In this document: positions 17,211-25,318 of the stretch, piece by piece | How the letters are laid out: the number at the start of each line of letters is the position of its first letter | Numbering within the stretch: the first letter of the stretch is position 1 | NCBI GenBank assembly: GCA_024695505.1 | Contig: JAILIB010000136.1 | Location: 1-37,184, forward strand | Direction: 5' to 3' | DNA length: 37,184 nt | Source: Saccharofermentans sp. | GTDB lineage: Bacteria > Bacillota > Clostridia > Saccharofermentanales > Saccharofermentanaceae | Position numbers and translations under genes: made by a program | Notes under the pieces: model-generated | The model's database searches: none | What the model was told of the DNA's origin: nothing | What the model saw: only the letters and a program-made list of their open reading frames with translations

Positions 17211-18524
17211 ATGTTTTTTAATAGTACTTCCGTAAATATATTAAGGGAGATAGATACCGGCGGTAACTGGTGGTGCAGTTCCGCCGTTATGTTCTCGGTA
17301 AAAAACGGAAAGAATACAATACGCGAGAGATACGGTCCCGCGAATGAGGACTATGAACTTGATTCGCAAATGCAGATAAACGGAATGCCGGTCGTTCAGG
17401 CAAGACTGCCGGAATGTCCGACATGCAAGGGCATGCTTGCCGCGGGTTACGGCATTGAAAACATTGACTGTCCTGAACTTAAGGCCGCCAGGGAATGCAT
17501 GAATTCCCATTTCGTCAGCATTACAGATTCTGCCGAAAAGATAAAGCCGTTACTCGGTCTGCTCGGAGACGGATATTATGTGCTTGCGGATACTATCTGT
17601 CTGCCTTCGGACGGAGACGGCAGGTTCTTCTATGACGTTACGGATGACTTCAGGCTCTATGATGCTGTCTGTGATGACTATTACTGCGACTGGCAGTTAT
17701 ACTGTGTAAGACACTTTCCTTTGTTTATTTATCCGACACAGTCACCCTCGCTCATCAACAACGAACGTGTTGAATACTATGCGCGGATGATGAAAACGGA
17801 AGAAGAGCAGCCGAGAGCACTCGCGTATCTTTACCAGGGTTTCATGAACCTTTTGCTCGACGGACACCATAAAGCCTGTGCAGCGGCAAGCATAGGGAAA
17901 TACGTCAGATGTCTTACGATAATCCCTTCAGACGGCTGCTGGTTTGCGCCTGGCCAGGATACAAGGGGGATTGATCTGAGGAAGGCAAATCCGTACATAA
18001 AGACCGTCATGTTTGCAGGGATCGAAACCGAAGCGGAACCCGGCATGCGTTACCTGGATATTTACGATAAGAGAAATAAAGAAGATTCCGGACCTTCTTT
18101 CCGGAAGTATGACTTTGTAAAGGGAGGGATCCATTACGGACCGGAAACGCATCCTACAATCAGAGATATTACGACTTTGCTGAATGCGGGCAGCAGCGTA
18201 AAAGACCGCCTGCCTGAATTGGATGACTCAGTTATAAAGGCGTGGATAAAAGAGGATACCGAAGAGGCTGAGAGTTATCTTGAGGCTGCTCTGCACTATC
18301 TGGCGGCAACCGATCACGAAAGAGCATATAAACTCGCATCAGATATATTAAGGAAAGGCGATGGCGACAAGAGGCACAGGCGTGTCCGTTCGGCACTGTT
18401 GTTCCTTATGGATGACAAAAGTGAAGAGACCGAACAGCTGATGGCGGACTTCTATGTTGCTCACGAAGAACAAGATGAGAACCGGGATCTGGTCAATTCT
18501 TACTGGAAAAAAGATGAGGGTTAA
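17211..18524 (+). CDS. Protein of unknown function with CPTCKG and LLDGHHKACAA motifs (start uncertain)
   Basis: 437-aa intact ORF in line with flanking genes; no family recognised by eye; start poorly supported by SD. Confidence 0.72.
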   Translation: MFFNSTSVNILREIDTGGNWWCSSAVMFSVKNGKNTIRERYGPANEDYELDSQMQINGMPVVQARLPECPTCKGMLAAGYGIENIDCPELKAARECMNSHFVSITDSAEKIKPLLGLLGDGYYVLADTICLPSDGDGRFFYDVTDDFRLYDAVCDDYYCDWQLYCVRHFPLFIYPTQSPSLINNERVEYYARMMKTEEEQPRALAYLYQGFMNLLLDGHHKACAAASIGKYVRCLTIIPSDGCWFAPGQDTRGIDLRKANPYIKTVMFAGIETEAEPGMRYLDIYDKRNKEDSGPSFRKYDFVKGGIHYGPETHPTIRDITTLLNAGSSVKDRLPELDDSVIKAWIKEDTEEAESYLEAALHYLAATDHERAYKLASDILRKGDGDKRHRRVRSALLFLMDDKSEETEQLMADFYVAHEEQDENRDLVNSYWKKDEG

Positions 18525-18626
18525 GGAGCGTCCTTGTCGGTTTTTGTCGGTAAATCCCCGGAAACGCTTTAGAACAATATGTTCTGTTATGTCGGTATTT
18601 GTCCCATTATTGTCGCACTTTATGTG

Positions 18627-18655
18627 TTGACAAAAGTGTATCATAACAATAGAAT
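18627..18655 (+). promoter_or_regulatory. Sigma-A promoter of recA
   Basis: TTGACA - 17 nt - TAGAAT. Confidence 0.85.
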
Positions 18656-18669
18656 TAACTCATAAATAA

Positions 18670-18681
18670 GAACAAATGTTC
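18670..18681 (+). promoter_or_regulatory. LexA/SOS box of recA
   Basis: GAACAAATGTTC matches Gram-positive LexA core GAAC-N4-GTTC, located at the expected transcript start region. Confidence 0.85.
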
Positions 18682-18703
18682 AACACATTGATTGGAGGCT
18701 TTT

Positions 18704-19828
18704 ATGGCTAAGAGTAAGAATTCAACCAAGGGCTCGGTAGCGCCCGTACAGGATCAGAGCGAGCGCAGGAAGGCTCTTGACGCCGCTATGGCGCAGATCG
18801 AGAAGCAGTTCGGCCAGGGTGCCGTAATGAGGCTCGGAGACCAGGCACAGATTGATATCGATACAATCCCGACCGGAGCACTTACGCTTGATATCGCTCT
18901 GGGAATCGGAGGACTCCCCAGAGGAAGGATCGTTGAGATCTACGGACCTGAATCTTCAGGTAAGACGACTGTCGCGCTCCACTGCGTCGCAGAAGCCCAG
19001 AAGCAGGGCGGCACATGTGCTTTCATTGATGCGGAGCATGCTCTTGATGCAAACTATGCAGCAAACATCGGCGTTGATATTGATAACCTTCTTCTTTCAC
19101 AGCCGGATACAGGCGAACAGGCTCTCGAGATCTGCGAGACTCTTGTTAGAAGTGGCTGCATCGATGTAGTTGTTATCGACTCTGTTGCCGCTCTCGTTCC
19201 GAGAGCTGAGATCGAAGGCGAGATGGGTGATTCCCACGTCGGACTTCAGGCAAGACTCATGAGCCAGGCTTTGAGAAAGCTCGCTCCCGTCGTTGCAAAA
19301 TCAAATACCATCTGCATCTTCATCAACCAGCTCCGTGAGAAGGTAGGCGTTATGTTCGGTAACCCTGAGACCACTCCGGGCGGCCGTGCTCTCAAGTTCT
19401 ATGCGTCTGTCAGACTCGACGTAAGAAAGACAGAGACTCTCAGAAACGGTACTGACGTCATTGGTAACCACACCAGAGTCAAGGTAGTTAAGAATAAGGT
19501 AGCTCCTCCGTTCAAGGAAGCTGAATTCGACATCCTTTACGGTAAGGGCGTTTCTTCCGAAGGCTGCATCCTTGATCTCGCAGTTGAGAACAACATCGTA
19601 GACAAGAGCGGTTCCTGGTTTGCTTACAAGGGTAACAAGATCGCTCAGGGCCGCGATGCCGCCAAGGCATATCTCATTGAACATCCTGACATCAGAGCGG
19701 AGATCGAGACGCTCGTAAGAGAGTCTTATATGCCTGCTGAAGACGATGACGCAGATATTTCTGTTGCTAATGATGCTTCTTCCGCACCTGCTGAAGAGGA
19801 TGACGATATCCTCGGTATCGATCTTTGA
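18704..19828 (+). CDS. recA: Recombinase RecA
   Basis: [88 protein letters not shown] 18704 preferred over TTG 18692 (the latter lies in the SD). Confidence 0.98.
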   Translation: MAKSKNSTKGSVAPVQDQSERRKALDAAMAQIEKQFGQGAVMRLGDQAQIDIDTIPTGALTLDIALGIGGLPRGRIVEIYGPESSGKTTVALHCVAEAQKQGGTCAFIDAEHALDANYAANIGVDIDNLLLSQPDTGEQALEICETLVRSGCIDVVVIDSVAALVPRAEIEGEMGDSHVGLQARLMSQALRKLAPVVAKSNTICIFINQLREKVGVMFGNPETTPGGRALKFYASVRLDVRKTETLRNGTDVIGNHTRVKVVKNKVAPPFKEAEFDILYGKGVSSEGCILDLAVENNIVDKSGSWFAYKGNKIAQGRDAAKAYLIEHPDIRAEIETLVRESYMPAEDDDADISVANDASSAPAEEDDDILGIDL

Positions 19829-19889
19829 TAAGTAATGTCTGCCGGTACTGTTCTTAGCAGACGGTACCGGCAGAATTATATCTGCGCAT

Positions 19890-20351
19890 ATGAGTGATAA
19901 AGAGATCAAGGAAGCCATATCCTTAGCGATCAGGCATATAGGAACAGGCGTTTATTCTTCCGGAAAGATATTCATATATCTTTGCAATAAGGGATGCGAT
20001 GAGTCCGTCAGCAGTGCTGCCGTAAAAGAATTGGTTAATACCGGTTATATCGATGACCGGAGAGCTGCTCGCAAAGTGCTCGCCGTACGTTCAGGCAAGA
20101 AGCAGGAGAGCAGGAATTACATGCTCCAGCGTCTTCTTGAAGCGGGTATAGATTCAGATATATCTGAAGACATTGTTGCCGGATTGGATAGCGATGTTGA
20201 TACATGCAAGAGTTTGTACGAAGCCAGTTTCGGAGCTCCTGAGGAAGGTTATTCAGACAGGGAAGAAGAGTTCATTAAGCTTGCCCAGTTAAGGGGTTAC
20301 GGTCTGGAGACTTCAAGAAAAGCTTTCAGACTGTATCTGGATTCGATATAA
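19890..20351 (+). CDS. recX: Regulatory protein RecX
   Basis: Directly after recA; AISLAIRHIGTGVYSSGKIFIYLCNKGCDE...VKELVNTGYIDDRRAARKVL...GIDSDISEDIV, RecX three-helix pattern. Confidence 0.88.
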   Translation: MSDKEIKEAISLAIRHIGTGVYSSGKIFIYLCNKGCDESVSSAAVKELVNTGYIDDRRAARKVLAVRSGKKQESRNYMLQRLLEAGIDSDISEDIVAGLDSDVDTCKSLYEASFGAPEEGYSDREEEFIKLAQLRGYGLETSRKAFRLYLDSI

Positions 20352-20928
20352 GTCGCTCGTTGGCATGTGCATAAAGCAGCCGGCGTGGTTTTTGACTCAG
20401 GATCTTATTCCAGTCGTCTTTTAACGCAGGGTTGTCTTGATATGCATCAAGGTAATCAAGAGGTTCAAGATCTCCAAGGATAAAAGTACCGTCGCTTAAT
20501 GATATGCAGATGCCGTCTTCACTGTGGCTTTGCGTTCGTTCAACGTTCCCGTTTATTCCCAATGATTCCAGGAAAGACGGAGCGTCTTCAAACTTAAGTA
20601 TCATTGCTTTGCTTTCGTCTATAGGCTTATAGTTCAAATGCGGTTCTCTTGCAAAGATAGAATCGGAATAGTGTACATGGTTCGCCTGTGATTCCATGAT
20701 TATCAGCTTTACACCCTGCTTCATAAGTTCACTTATAAGACCGATGTGGTCAGGATGATAGTGCGTAGCTAATACATAATCGATATCTGAAACCTTGATC
20801 CCGAGTTCTTTTATCGCTTTGTAGAATTGAGGGAGGGTACCCGCATAGTCAGTGTCTATCAGGATACTGCCTTTAGTACCTTTGATCAGGAATGTGTTAG
20901 TGTTTCCGTATCTTATTTTCGTAACCAT
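20326..20928 (-). CDS. MBL-fold metallohydrolase
   Basis: MVTKIRYGNTNTFLIKGTKGSILIDTDYAG...VLATHYHPDHIGLISELMKQGVKLI; THYHPDH motif. Start at 20928 chosen since the upstream extension in the track overlaps the next gene. Confidence 0.88.
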   Translation of the reverse strand: MVTKIRYGNTNTFLIKGTKGSILIDTDYAGTLPQFYKAIKELGIKVSDIDYVLATHYHPDHIGLISELMKQGVKLIIMESQANHVHYSDSIFAREPHLNYKPIDESKAMILKFEDAPSFLESLGINGNVERTQSHSEDGICISLSDGTFILGDLEPLDYLDAYQDNPALKDDWNKILSQKPRRLLYAHANERLISNPDTV

Positions 20929-20941
20929 ATAGGATTCCGTT

Positions 20942-21934
20942 TTACCTGTTAAGTTCGATCTTCTTTTTGTGAAGGCCGAAGACCGGGCTTGATTCCGACC
21001 AGACGTAAACATTTGCCGTAGCTTTGTTTGATTCCGGATTGCCGGATATTTCAACGCGGCAGGCAGTGCTGTCTTTTTCTTTAAATGTAATGGCAAAGAT
21101 TTTGTTTAATGGTACTTTTGAATAGACTTCTTTCCAAACTTTGTCCGTAACGTCCGTGATGACGGCTTCGGTGACTTGCGTGTAATTGACCGTTACTCCA
21201 GTAAATACGTATTTGGTCCTGTCGAAGAGAACCGTGTAATCTTCTCCTGAACGATAGTCCTGAAAATCGATCGAGACAATGGAAAGATCGTAATCGAAAT
21301 CTTCAGGGAGGTTTTCTTTCTTGATGATGTAGTTTTTAAGATCCCGGCAGAAATCCTTGTTTGCCTCAAAAAATGCAGATGTGAGATCATCCCAGATTTC
21401 GCCCTGGTTTATGATCCTAATCTCAAAACTCTGATCCTGCGGAAGTATGGGGGAATGAGCCGTATAAGATAATTCCTGCTTTGAAGCTATCTCATAACCG
21501 ATCTCAGATGCGGCTTTTTCACCAAACTGTGCCTTCAGATGGTTGCGGATCAGGGGCTGATAAACAGTGTGCTTAATATTCAAAAGCTGTCCTGCGAAAA
21601 CAGTTGAGATCACGGAGGCAGCAATTAGGAAACCTACGAGTATCTTGGTTAATCTTTTCAGTGTGTCATGATGCCTGATAAAGTCTCTGCCGAAGATGAT
21701 CTGATAGATAAGGCATCCTATAGGCATGAAAAACAAGAAACATTCATAGATCAGGGTGCTGATTATCGCAGGAAGGCCGAAGAACCATGCAAATCCCTGC
21801 AGACCTAAGAATGCACCGGAAAAACCTTTAAAAACGGCATATATCAGCGGGAGGAAAGAAATGAAGAACACTACAGTCCCGATCTTTTCGATAACTGACA
21901 TTGAAGGCTTGCTGTTGTCAGAAACGTTTTCCAT
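20942..21934 (-). CDS. Membrane protein of unknown function (about 3 N-terminal TM segments plus large soluble domain)
   Basis: 330-aa intact ORF; hydrophobic N-terminus, no recognised motif. Confidence 0.7.
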   Translation of the reverse strand: MENVSDNSKPSMSVIEKIGTVVFFISFLPLIYAVFKGFSGAFLGLQGFAWFFGLPAIISTLIYECFLFFMPIGCLIYQIIFGRDFIRHHDTLKRLTKILVGFLIAASVISTVFAGQLLNIKHTVYQPLIRNHLKAQFGEKAASEIGYEIASKQELSYTAHSPILPQDQSFEIRIINQGEIWDDLTSAFFEANKDFCRDLKNYIIKKENLPEDFDYDLSIVSIDFQDYRSGEDYTVLFDRTKYVFTGVTVNYTQVTEAVITDVTDKVWKEVYSKVPLNKIFAITFKEKDSTACRVEISGNPESNKATANVYVWSESSPVFGLHKKKIELNR

Positions 21935-22090
21935 TTTGTCCTCTCCTCAAATCATCTTTATACGGGTATGCTAACATGTAGCTTTTCGTAATTCAATAGA
22001 AATATATCGAAAAACGATAATTTTTCAATTTGAGGGGAATACGGAAAAGGACGGGCAAGTCGCGTTCTTATTTGCTATAATGCCTACATT

Positions 22091-23470
22091 ATGGATATGA
22101 ATAAAGATAATAAGAACATAAAGATCACTCTTCTGGCTCTCGGCTGTTCCAAGAACCTCGTTGACTGCGAGACCATGTCAACGCTGCTCAAGGAGGCCGG
22201 CTATGATGTCATCAATGATGTTCCCGGGTCTGACATAGTCGTCATAAATACCTGCGGGTTCATCGAATCGGCAAAGAAGGAAGCTATAGACAACATCCTT
22301 GCGGTGGCTGATTACAAGGTTCCTAACGGGAACGTCAAGAAGATAATCGTTTCCGGATGCCTCTCACAGAGATATCCCGAAGATATCCTCAAAGAGCTCC
22401 CTGAAGTTGATGCGGTATTGGGAACTGCGCATTACGGTGACATCGTTGACGTTGTCGCTAAACTTTCCGCCGAATTCGATAAGGAATCCGAAAAGATAAA
22501 CCTTACTGAAGGCGTGGGCGGCTACAAACATCTCGTGAAGGAGAGGGAAGTCTCTACCGCGGCTTATGCTTGGCTCAAGATAGGTGAGGGCTGTCTTAAC
22601 AGATGCAGTTTCTGCGCTATCCCGCTTATCAGAGGACCGTTCGTTTCCCGTCCCATGGAAGACATTGTGGAAGAAGCAAAGATCCTTGCTTCAAGGGGCA
22701 TCAAGGAATTGGTGCTCGCTGCACAGGATACGACGAACTACGGCATAGAGCTTTATAAGGAAAGAAGCCTGACGAAGCTTTTAAGAAGCCTTTCTGAAAT
22801 AGAAGGTATTGAGCTCATCCGTGTTATGTACGGTTATATGGACGGAATAACTTCCGATCTGATCGATGAGATCGCGGATAACCCTAAGGTTGCCAACTAT
22901 CTGGACATTCCGATCCAGCATGGCTGCAACAGGATACTTAAGGCCATGCACAGAAGGGATACTGCCGAGCTTATCACTTCAAGGCTTGAAGCGATAAGGA
23001 AAAAGATCCCCGACTGCATCATCAGGACGACCGTTATGGTCGGATTCCCGGGTGAGACGGAAGAGGACTTCGAAGAACTGAAGGAAAACCTTAAGAAGTG
23101 GAAGTTTGACCGTCTCGGCTGCTTTATGTTCTCACCTGAAGAAGGCACGAAGGCATTTGATATGCCCGACCAGGTGGATGAGGAGACCAAGCAGAGAAGA
23201 TATGACGAGATCTATGAGCTCCAAAGGCAGATCTCGGCTGAACAGTCTCAAAAGCGTCTCGGTACCGTTACCAGGGTCAACATATGTTCCGTGTCTGATG
23301 ACGGCATATTTTATATCGGCAGGAGCTACGGCGAGTCTCCTGAGGTCGATCCGGTCATTTACGTCGCTTCCACATCGGAAGAGCTTAAGATCGGAGACTT
23401 CGTTGACGTTATGATCGTTGATTGCTCAGATGATTTTGACATGACCGCCGTAACAATTGACGGAAATTAA
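22091..23470 (+). CDS. rimO: Ribosomal protein uS12 methylthiotransferase RimO
   Basis: LLALGCSKNLVDCETM, INTCGFIESAKKEAID, CLNRCSFCAIPLIRGPFVSRP radical SAM, TTVMVGFPGETEEDFEEL. Confidence 0.94.
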   Translation: MDMNKDNKNIKITLLALGCSKNLVDCETMSTLLKEAGYDVINDVPGSDIVVINTCGFIESAKKEAIDNILAVADYKVPNGNVKKIIVSGCLSQRYPEDILKELPEVDAVLGTAHYGDIVDVVAKLSAEFDKESEKINLTEGVGGYKHLVKEREVSTAAYAWLKIGEGCLNRCSFCAIPLIRGPFVSRPMEDIVEEAKILASRGIKELVLAAQDTTNYGIELYKERSLTKLLRSLSEIEGIELIRVMYGYMDGITSDLIDEIADNPKVANYLDIPIQHGCNRILKAMHRRDTAELITSRLEAIRKKIPDCIIRTTVMVGFPGETEEDFEELKENLKKWKFDRLGCFMFSPEEGTKAFDMPDQVDEETKQRRYDEIYELQRQISAEQSQKRLGTVTRVNICSVSDDGIFYIGRSYGESPEVDPVIYVASTSEELKIGDFVDVMIVDCSDDFDMTAVTIDGN

Positions 23471-23520
23471 AATTCGGTTATTATATTCGTGTTTATTATT
23501 TTAAGTCAGGTGTTTTATAA

Positions 23521-24141
23521 ATGAATCTACCTAATAAGTTATCCCTTATGAGGATCATTCTGGTTCCGGTAACAGTGCTTTTTATGCTGCCGATAAATCT
23601 TTTCGGATGGCAGCCTGCTGCCTGGAATGATTTTATCAATAACAACGGAATGATAGTTGCCGCGATCGTATTCATCGCTGCTTCGCTGACCGATATGTTA
23701 GACGGAAAGATTGCCCGCAAGTACAATCTGATCACTGACCTGGGTAAGTTCCTTGACGCTCTTGCAGATAAGATCCTTGTAATAAGCGTAATGATCGCAT
23801 TTGTTGAGCTTCATAGATTCTCCGGATGGCTCCTCATTCTCGTGGTCGTGAGAGAATTCGCAGTTTCCGGCCTCAGGATGATCGCAGCCGCAAACAATGA
23901 TGTTATTGCCGCAAGGATGGTCGGCAAGGTTAAGACCGCTACCCAGATGGTCGCTATCTCATACCTGATGTTCGAACCGCTCCTTCTCAAGATCTTCGGA
24001 TTCGGTTTCACTGGTTATGCTAACCTTGAGACCAACGTCATAACCATAATCGGGGACGTCCTTTTGGGCATCAGCATGGTTTTGGTCGCTTATTCCGGAG
24101 TGGATTATCTTGTTAAGGGTAAGAAGTATCTTAAGGGCTGA
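23521..24141 (+). CDS. pgsA: CDP-diacylglycerol--glycerol-3-phosphate 3-phosphatidyltransferase
   Basis: MNLPNKLSLMRIILVPVTVLF; AASLTDMLDGKIARKYNLITDLGKFLDALADKILV (CDP-alcohol phosphatidyltransferase motif). Confidence 0.94.
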   Translation: MNLPNKLSLMRIILVPVTVLFMLPINLFGWQPAAWNDFINNNGMIVAAIVFIAASLTDMLDGKIARKYNLITDLGKFLDALADKILVISVMIAFVELHRFSGWLLILVVVREFAVSGLRMIAAANNDVIAARMVGKVKTATQMVAISYLMFEPLLLKIFGFGFTGYANLETNVITIIGDVLLGISMVLVAYSGVDYLVKGKKYLKG

Positions 24142-24256
24142 AAGTCAAAAAACTTCGATTATCAAAACAAACTATTGACAAAACAGTTAACATACATTAA
24201 AAACAGATTTGTGGATTGAAAGTAATCATACATATAAACATACGGAGGAACAAATT

Positions 24257-24502
24257 ATGACAAATGATGAACTTTTTAACAGCATCAAGAGAATGATCGT
24301 TGACCAGCTCGGTGTTGACGAGGATACCATCACAGAGGATTCTTCTTTTGTTGATGATCTCAATGCTGATTCCCTCGACATGGTTGAGCTCGTTATGGCT
24401 ATGGAGCAGGAATTCGATATCGAGATCCCTGACGATGTTGCTGAGAAGGTTGTTACCGTTAAGGACGCAGTCGAGTACATCCAGAACCTTACTGAGGGCT
24501 GA
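24257..24502 (+). CDS. acpP: Acyl carrier protein
   Basis: [36 protein letters not shown]. Confidence 0.96.
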   Translation: MTNDELFNSIKRMIVDQLGVDEDTITEDSSFVDDLNADSLDMVELVMAMEQEFDIEIPDDVAEKVVTVKDAVEYIQNLTEG

Positions 24503-24595
24503 TAAAAAGGCTTCATTAGCTAACTGAAATAGTAAAGTTCGGCGGCTGAGTGCGTGAGCTTCATGCATTCAGCCGTTAGATTTATACGGTGGATT

Positions 24596-25318
24596 ATGAA
24601 CACGGATTTTTCGGAATTTGAAGAAAAGCTGGGATATGTCTTCAAGGACAAATCGCTCCTTGAGACCGCGTTCACCCACACCACATATGTTTTCGAGCAG
24701 GGCGGCGGACACTGGGAATCCAACCAGAGGCTGGAGTTTATCGGAGACGCCGTGGGTGACCTGGTAGTCGGCAGGATGCTCTATGAGATGAATCCGACGG
24801 CAGATGAAGGCTACCTGTCTAAGATGCGCAGCATTTCGGTCTGTGAAAGATCATTTGCAGAGGCAGCAAGAAAACTTGATATGGGCAGCTATCTGCTTCT
24901 CGGCAAGGGCGAGGAACAGACAGGTGGAAGAGATAAGGATTCCACGCTTGCGGACTGCTTTGAAGCAGTTATCGCGGCTGTGTATTTTGACGGCGGGTTT
25001 GAGAAGGCCAGAGAAGTAATCATGAGAAATCTTTCCGAGACGGTCAGGAAGGCCGTAGACGGTGAGATCTTTCTTGACTACAAGAGCAAACTTCTTGAAC
25101 TTGCACAGATGCGCGGCAACAGTCATGCGATAAGATTCGAGACCGTTGCGGAGCGCGGACCCGCTCACATGCGCGAATTCGACGTTGAAGTTTATGCCGA
25201 TGAGATCCTGCTTGCAAAGGCAACCGGCCACAGCAAGAAGGATGCTGAACAGAAGTGTGCGGCAGAAGCAGTTAAGATCTTCCGCGAAAAGTTTCCGGAA
25301 GGCAGTCAGGAAAATTAA
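24596..25318 (+). CDS. rnc: Ribonuclease III
   Basis: FEEKLGYVFKDKSLLETAFTHTTYV, NQRLEFIGDAVGDLVVGRML, C-terminal dsRBD GHSKKDAEQKCAAEAVKIF; start at 24596 preferred over 24554 (inside a hairpin). Confidence 0.95.
   Translation: MNTDFSEFEEKLGYVFKDKSLLETAFTHTTYVFEQGGGHWESNQRLEFIGDAVGDLVVGRMLYEMNPTADEGYLSKMRSISVCERSFAEAARKLDMGSYLLLGKGEEQTGGRDKDSTLADCFEAVIAAVYFDGGFEKAREVIMRNLSETVRKAVDGEIFLDYKSKLLELAQMRGNSHAIRFETVAERGPAHMREFDVEVYADEILLAKATGHSKKDAEQKCAAEAVKIFREKFPEGSQEN

Noticed and set aside
20929-21096. N-terminal extension of the MBL protein
   Set aside because: Overlaps the 3' end of the 330-aa gene in another frame; MBL fold begins at MVTKIRYGNTNTF.
22000-22030. TATCG-aaaaa-CGATA palindrome upstream of rimO
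   Set aside because: Very short stem in AT-rich DNA; no clear function.
24554-24595. N-terminal extension of RNase III in ORF track (MSFMHSAVRFIRWI)
   Set aside because: Lies in the acpP-rnc hairpin; MNTDFSEFEEKLGY start fits family better.
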